Shown here one piece after another: positions 31,681 through 35,946 of a stretch of 35,946 nucleotides of DNA (within the stretch, counting starts at the first letter, position 1; each line of letters begins with the position of its first letter). The translations under genes and the position numbers were made by a program. The notes under the pieces are model-generated. The model saw nothing but the letters and a program-made list of their open reading frames with translations. It was not told where the DNA came from and made no database searches. Origin of the DNA: Alphaproteobacteria bacterium (GTDB lineage Bacteria > Pseudomonadota > Alphaproteobacteria > Rickettsiales > UBA1997); contig JAURQX010000049.1 in assembly GCA_030835905.1 (NCBI GenBank), positions 1 through 35,946 on the forward strand. Reading direction: 5' to 3'.

Positions 31681-33573
31681 CTACTTTTTAAATGCTGAAA
31701 ATATAGATTTTATCAAACCAGTACTCTTGTTATCTTTTCTATTAAAGTTTTTATGCTTGTCTCTCCTCTTCTTTTGATGATGAAATTTATTCTTCTTGTG
31801 AAATTTATGATATTTGTCAACCTCTTCATCTTTTGATGAGCCATTGTCATAGAAGTTTTTTTCGATCTCAAGCTGATTTACTTTACCGGTCTTAACTTTC
31901 ATTTCAATTTCTCTTCTTTCTTCATCAGAAAGACCTTTTCTCTTTTTGATTAAAAAGCCATTAACCCCAACCTCAGCCTCTGGATGCATAAAAATATGAA
32001 CTCCATAATTTTTTTCAGTAGTTAATATTTCATTTTTTTTGAAATTCATCATATAAGCTATAGTATCGGGATCGCAATAGATATAAATTACTCCAGCTTG
32101 TTTATCAAAGCAGGCATGGCGAATTGCTCTTAAAATGCTGACAGCAACAATCTCAACAGATCTTACATAACCAGTACCCGAGCAACTTTTACAAGGTTGA
32201 GTAATGATTTCAAAAAAGCTAGCTCCTAATCTTTGTCTCGATAATTCAAGTAATCCAAAAAGACTAATTCTTCCAAGTTGAATTCTAGCACGATCATTTT
32301 GTAGCTCGTCACGAAGAGCTCTTTCAATTGAGCGACGATTTTTGGAATCGGTCATATCAATAAAATCGATTACAACCAAGCCAGCCAAATCTCTTAAGCG
32401 TAATTGCCGTGCAATCTCTTTAACTGCTTCAAGGTTAGTATTGAAAGCCATATTTTCAACGCCACTTTCCTTGGTTGATTTTCCAGAGTTAACGTCAATA
32501 GCTACCAAAGCTTCAGTATGGTCAATTACAATTGAGCCACCAGAAGGAAGTTGAATTTGTTTTTCGTAAAGCTCTGTTATTTGTTGTTCAACTCTAAAGC
32601 GATTGAAAATCGGCACTCTATCATCATAGAGTTTGATGTTACTTGTGTTACTAGAAGTTAATCTAGCAAAACTTTCAACTGCATCATAAGCATCCTTACC
32701 TTCGATGATAACTTCTTTTGTTTTATCATCATAAGTATCTCGAATGCATTTTTTAATAATATCATCTTCAGCATGAATAAAGGTTGGAGTCTTAGATGAT
32801 TTTGTAGCATCTTGAATGCTAGACCATAATTTTTCTAAATATTCATAATCACGTTTTATTTCTTCTGGCCTTTTACCAATACCAGCAGTCCTGATAATAA
32901 TTGAACGATCCGAAGGAACATTTAGGTCTGCAATTACCGACTTCAATAATTTACGATCACGGAAATTTTCAACTTTTTTAGAAACCCCGCCCTTATTTGG
33001 TGTATTTCCCATTAAGACGCAGTACTTACCTGCCACTGAAATGTAAGTGGTCATTGAAGCACCTTTTTTACCGCGCTCTTCTTTTGTAACTTGTACTAAA
33101 ACAAATTGATCTTTTTTAATAACATCTTGAATGTTGAATCTCTTATAGAATTTACCTATATTACTGTGATAGCTTTCAGTTTCATCTTCTACTGAATATG
33201 TGCCAGTTATAATTGATTCACCTGCTGCTTCATCTTTTTTACCATGATCTTTTGACTCTTCTAGTTCTTCCTCAATATCCTGAGTAGCTTTACTATCTTC
33301 AATTAGCTTCTTCTTTTCTTCTTCAGAAATTTGAAAGTAATTAGGATGAATATCGGAAAATGGCAAAAAACCATGTCTTTCAGCACCATAATCAACAAAG
33401 CAAGCTTGAAGCGAAGCTTCAACTCTTGTTACTTTGGCATAATAAATGTTGCCTTTAATTTGATTTACAGAAAGTGCTTCACGATTAAAATCTTGTAATA
33501 CACCATTTTCTAGAACAGCAACTCTTTTTTCTTCTGGATGAGCTGCATCAATTATTATAGTTTTATTTTTCAT
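31681..33573 (-). CDS. rne: Ribonuclease E/G
   Basis: This endoribonuclease acts in mRNA decay and rRNA/tRNA processing. The 630 residues have an N-terminal S1 RNA-binding domain (about 36-190) split by an acidic insertion (about 90-145), as in alphaproteobacterial RNase E. The DNase-I-like catalytic domain has D360 in DVNSGKST and a second Asp in VVIDFIDM. The zinc link that joins subunits is C461-K-S-C464. The C-terminal about 70 residues are Lys/His/Asp-rich and disordered; the long degradosome scaffold of E. coli RNase E is absent. It has its own spacer upstream and the hairpin 31631-31662 downstream. Confidence 0.95.
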   Translation of the reverse strand: MKNKTIIIDAAHPEEKRVAVLENGVLQDFNREALSVNQIKGNIYYAKVTRVEASLQACFVDYGAERHGFLPFSDIHPNYFQISEEEKKKLIEDSKATQDIEEELEESKDHGKKDEAAGESIITGTYSVEDETESYHSNIGKFYKRFNIQDVIKKDQFVLVQVTKEERGKKGASMTTYISVAGKYCVLMGNTPNKGGVSKKVENFRDRKLLKSVIADLNVPSDRSIIIRTAGIGKRPEEIKRDYEYLEKLWSSIQDATKSSKTPTFIHAEDDIIKKCIRDTYDDKTKEVIIEGKDAYDAVESFARLTSSNTSNIKLYDDRVPIFNRFRVEQQITELYEKQIQLPSGGSIVIDHTEALVAIDVNSGKSTKESGVENMAFNTNLEAVKEIARQLRLRDLAGLVVIDFIDMTDSKNRRSIERALRDELQNDRARIQLGRISLFGLLELSRQRLGASFFEIITQPCKSCSGTGYVRSVEIVAVSILRAIRHACFDKQAGVIYIYCDPDTIAYMMNFKKNEILTTEKNYGVHIFMHPEAEVGVNGFLIKKRKGLSDEERREIEMKVKTGKVNQLEIEKNFYDNGSSKDEEVDKYHKFHKKNKFHHQKKRRDKHKNFNRKDNKSTGLIKSIFSAFKK

Positions 33574-33872
33574 AAATAACTTATTTTGCTTAGCAAAAGT
33601 AAGTCACTTTTTTCATTATTAAAATCAAATTCCTAATCTATTTTGTACAAAACTAATCAACATTATAAATTACAATAATCATAAAATTTAGCACCATCAA
33701 CCAAAATATAATTTAGAAATTCTTTAAAATTTAACAAAAAGCGACCAATACTTCGCCAAAATTAATATTAAAATCATCTAACTCTCATCTTTGAGTTTTT
33801 CATAATTCGAGTCACAACTTCGATTTGAAAATAAACTAACAAAGTTATATTGCTAGTGGTTATTTGTTATTT
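33574..33872. other. AT-rich spacer between RNase E and SH3-protein genes
   Basis: No reading frame, RNA gene or strong hairpin could be supported in these 299 bp. It should hold the rne promoter. RNase E leaders can be autoregulated by RNase E itself, but no specific element is visible. Confidence 0.5.
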
Positions 33873-34382
33873 TTAGAAGCCAAATAAATCAACCTTTTCG
33901 ACCCAACCACTTTTGTTGGCAACTTCAATTTTACACCAATTATCAAGGCATTTTACATAGTCACCAATTACATTATTTTCTAATTTTAAGATAGTTCTTG
34001 AATCTCTACTTCTTGAAGAGTGCATAAGTGCATAACTTTTAGAGGTTCTAATCATTAATGATCTTTTTTTTGTGATTAAACTTTTACTAATCCATCCAGT
34101 TTGTCCTTCGTAATCTCTAATTTCATTCCAATTGTCGTATTCATCAGTAATTAAAATTGGAATATTTTTAATTTTGTAAGTAAATTTGATTGGATAAATT
34201 CGACCTGGTCCAGATCTAACATTGGTTTCTGAAGCGCGCAAAGAAGCGAAGTAATTAAAAACACCCGATGACTTTGCCAAAGATTGCTTTGACAGTATAG
34301 CAAATAAGAAAAAGATTTGCAACGTCACTAGCAAGAGTTTGTAAGATAATTTATTTAACTTTGGCCAGTTTTTTGGTACCAT
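33873..34382 (-). CDS. Exported bacterial SH3-domain protein
   Basis: This 169-residue protein has an N-terminal hydrophobic signal (about 16-36, ending near QSLAKS). Two SH3-like segments follow: about 45-105 (LRASETNVRSGPGRIYPI, then GQTGWISKSLI) and about 108-165 (with WCKIEVANKSGWVEK). Bacterial SH3 domains often bind cell-wall peptides, so a periplasmic wall-associated role is plausible but unproven. Its start overlaps the glmU 3' end by 32 bp, tying its expression to UDP-GlcNAc synthesis. Similar proteins are widespread in alphaproteobacteria as hypothetical SH3 proteins. Confidence 0.85.
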   Translation of the reverse strand: MVPKNWPKLNKLSYKLLLVTLQIFFLFAILSKQSLAKSSGVFNYFASLRASETNVRSGPGRIYPIKFTYKIKNIPILITDEYDNWNEIRDYEGQTGWISKSLITKKRSLMIRTSKSYALMHSSRSRDSRTILKLENNVIGDYVKCLDNWCKIEVANKSGWVEKVDLFGF

Positions 34383-35691
34383 TTTTAATATTTACTTGTT
34401 TGCTGCGTGCAATTGCTAAATCACCATCTTCAACATTTTTATTAATTGTACTTCCAGCGCCAATTAAACAATTATCAGCAATTGTAACTGGGGCAATCAA
34501 AGCACAATTTGAACCAATAAAGCTATTTTTACCAATTTTAGTTTTATATTTATTAACCCCATCATAATTGCAAGTAATAGTTCCAGCGCCAATATTTGAA
34601 TTTTCACCAATTTCACAATCCCCTACATAAGATAGGTGATTGATTTTTACATTGTCGGCGATCTGCGATTTTTTAATTTCAACAAAATTGCCAATCTTGC
34701 AATTGTTACCAATGTCAACTTGAGGTCGAATTCTAGCATAAGGACCAATTGCTGAATTATGACCAATTTTTGTATTTTCAAGATGACAAAAAGATTTAAT
34801 TTCGACATTATTGCCAATTTCAACACCATTCCCAAAAAAAACTTGAGGATAAATGATGCAATCTTGGCCAATTTTAGTATCAAAAGAAAAGAAAACTGAA
34901 TTTGGGTCAATTATAGTTACACCGCTATCCATCATTTTTTGGCGAAGTTGTTTTTGCTTTATTGCCTCAACTTTAGAAAGTTCAAATTTTGAATTTACTC
35001 CCAAAACTTCTTGCTCATCGATTATATTATAGCCAATCTTAAGATTTTGACTTTTAGCAATACCAACAATATCAGTTAGATAATATTCTTTTGAATTATT
35101 GTTATTTTTAATTTGACTAACCAAGTCAAAAATATTAGTACCAGCAACGCCTAAAATTCCAGAATTGCAAAGCGTTATCTGCTTTTCTTGAAAATTAGCA
35201 TCTTTAAATTCTACAATTTTAAGTAGATTTTGTTGCTTATCAACTACTAAGCGACCATACATATTGTTTTCAAAACAATTAAAGGCAGCAATACAAAGCT
35301 GAGAATCGCTTAGCTTATCGGCTATATTTTGAATATTTTTACTAGAAAGCAACGGAGTATCTCCATAAAGAATTAGGCATTTTTGAGCAATATCTTTTTT
35401 TATCTTTTCTAAAGCAATCTTTACAGCATGGCCGGTTCCTAATTTTTCTTGTTGAACAATAAAGTTAATTTTGATTGATGGGTGTTCGTTAATAATTCGA
35501 TCTTTAAACTCTAAAACATCTTCGGAAACAACTATGGTAATATTTTTAGGTTTTAATTGCTTAGCGCTATCAATTACTAAATTTATCATCTCTCTACCAG
35601 CTACCTTATGAAGAACTTTGGGTAAAGTTGACTTCATGCGGGTTCCTTTGCCGGCAGCTAAAATAATAATCGACAAGCTATTATCAATCAT
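34351..35691 (-). CDS. glmU: Bifunctional UDP-GlcNAc pyrophosphorylase/glucosamine-1-phosphate acetyltransferase GlmU
   Basis: GlmU acetylates glucosamine-1-phosphate and couples it to UMP, giving UDP-GlcNAc. The 446 residues have an N-terminal uridyltransferase domain with LAAGKGTRMKSTLPKVLHK (11-29), YGDTPLL and EYYLTDIV. A C-terminal left-handed beta-helix of hexapeptide repeats (about 245-430) follows, with GPYARIRP, NHLSYVGDCEIG and ITCNYDGVNKYKT as the acetyltransferase active site. The C-terminal arm is short. With glmS it completes most of the route to UDP-GlcNAc in this window. The downstream SH3 gene overlaps it. Confidence 0.97.
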   Translation of the reverse strand: MIDNSLSIIILAAGKGTRMKSTLPKVLHKVAGREMINLVIDSAKQLKPKNITIVVSEDVLEFKDRIINEHPSIKINFIVQQEKLGTGHAVKIALEKIKKDIAQKCLILYGDTPLLSSKNIQNIADKLSDSQLCIAAFNCFENNMYGRLVVDKQQNLLKIVEFKDANFQEKQITLCNSGILGVAGTNIFDLVSQIKNNNNSKEYYLTDIVGIAKSQNLKIGYNIIDEQEVLGVNSKFELSKVEAIKQKQLRQKMMDSGVTIIDPNSVFFSFDTKIGQDCIIYPQVFFGNGVEIGNNVEIKSFCHLENTKIGHNSAIGPYARIRPQVDIGNNCKIGNFVEIKKSQIADNVKINHLSYVGDCEIGENSNIGAGTITCNYDGVNKYKTKIGKNSFIGSNCALIAPVTIADNCLIGAGSTINKNVEDGDLAIARSKQVNIKNGTKKLAKVK

Positions 35692-35764
35692 TTTGAGGTA
35701 AAATTGTTAAAATTGAGAATTTTCAAACAATGAGAATATAACCAGATCGATTGATAAAATCAAT

Positions 35765-35789
35765 CTTAAAACGCCAATTTGCGTTTAAG
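35765..35789. repeat. Third copy of the ACGCCAATTTGCGT palindrome (inverted)
   Basis: Arms CTTAAAACGC and GCGTTTAAG surround CAATTT. It is the same core as 3411-3436 and 30187-30206 on the other strand. It lies upstream of the minus-strand glmU, so here it is not acting as that gene's terminator. Confidence 0.75.
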
Positions 35790-35797
35790 AAATTAAA

Positions 35798-35946
35798 AGA
35801 CCCCTAGCAAATCAATCAATTTTGAGGGAGATTTGATCAAGAAAAATGACCTAAACGGTCATTTTTATCATCAAATCGGCTATGACCGAACACCGATCCA
35901 ATGAAATTGGAGCGGGTGAATGGGGAGATTTGATCAAGAAAAATGA
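35798..35946. repeat. Palindromic repeats at the window edge, including a direct duplication
   Basis: 35798-35818 is the inverted form of the GGTTGATTTGCAGGGGTCTT motif found at 76-95. A hairpin at 35824-35882 has outer arms GATTTGAT/ATCAAATC and an inner perfect 10-bp stem (35842-35851 with 35857-35866). It is the inverted relative of 181-243. The 24 bases 35826-35849 recur exactly at 35923-35946, where the window ends, so a further unit begins 97 bp on. Confidence 0.75.

Overview
The window is AT-rich, densely coding bacterial chromosome. It most likely comes from an alphaproteobacterium of the Rickettsiales type. Supporting signs are a 5-aminolevulinate synthase (the C4 haem route typical of alphaproteobacteria), an iscU-iscA-hscB-hscA cluster, a 7Fe ferredoxin next to ccmC, an RNase E with an acidic insertion in its S1 domain, an ankyrin protein, and many palindromic intergenic repeats. 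PyrD, MetC, GlmS, GlmU, PBP1A and a periplasmic amidase show that it keeps peptidoglycan and some biosynthesis, so it is probably not a classical Rickettsia species. The taxonomic placement is inference. TGA is used as an ordinary stop (ferredoxin, ccmC, EamA, metC and HEPN genes), so the code is standard.

Layout. 1-334: array of AT-rich hairpins. 335-3379: Fe-S assembly genes iscU, iscA, hscB, hscA, closed by a palindrome shared with two other places in the window. 3443-5661 (minus): stand-alone Hpt protein, HAD phosphatase, 7Fe ferredoxin and ccmC. 5723-6309: a DUF559 endonuclease gene flanked by about 70-bp inverted repeats. 6373-10639 (minus): hisS, ankyrin protein, tRNA-Lys, miaA, rluD. 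10657-14049 (plus): PIF1-like helicase, EamA transporter, hemA. 14018-15124 (minus): pyrD. 15128-19642 (plus): ybgC, ffh, RatA-like, HIT, metC, then a HEPN/MNT pair that looks like a type VII toxin-antitoxin. 19777-20808: pheS, followed by a 162-bp MITE-like element. 21008-21838 (minus): class II glutamine amidotransferase. 21953-29883 (plus): membrane-anchored small heat-shock protein, fabD, amidase, PBP1A, glmS. 30207-30996: a complete IS1-family element with a direct target duplication. 31059-31544: mntP cut short by an in-frame UGA. 31681-35691 (minus): RNase E/G, SH3 protein, glmU. 35692-35946: more palindromic repeats.

Themes. glmS, glmU, PBP1A, the amidase and possibly the SH3 protein supply and remodel the cell wall. 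hemA and ccmC concern haem synthesis and delivery. hisS, pheS, tRNA-Lys, miaA, rluD, ffh and RNase E are information-processing housekeeping genes.

The most unusual content is repetitive and mobile: (1) the inverted-repeat-flanked DUF559 gene with a solo repeat copy 13 kb away, in which the copies fused to the gene lack the stop codon found in the other copies; (2) a family of short elements ending in ATACCAAA/TTTGGTAT; (3) hairpin families with conserved arms and changing cores at both window edges; (4) the IS1 inserted inside a palindromic repeat.
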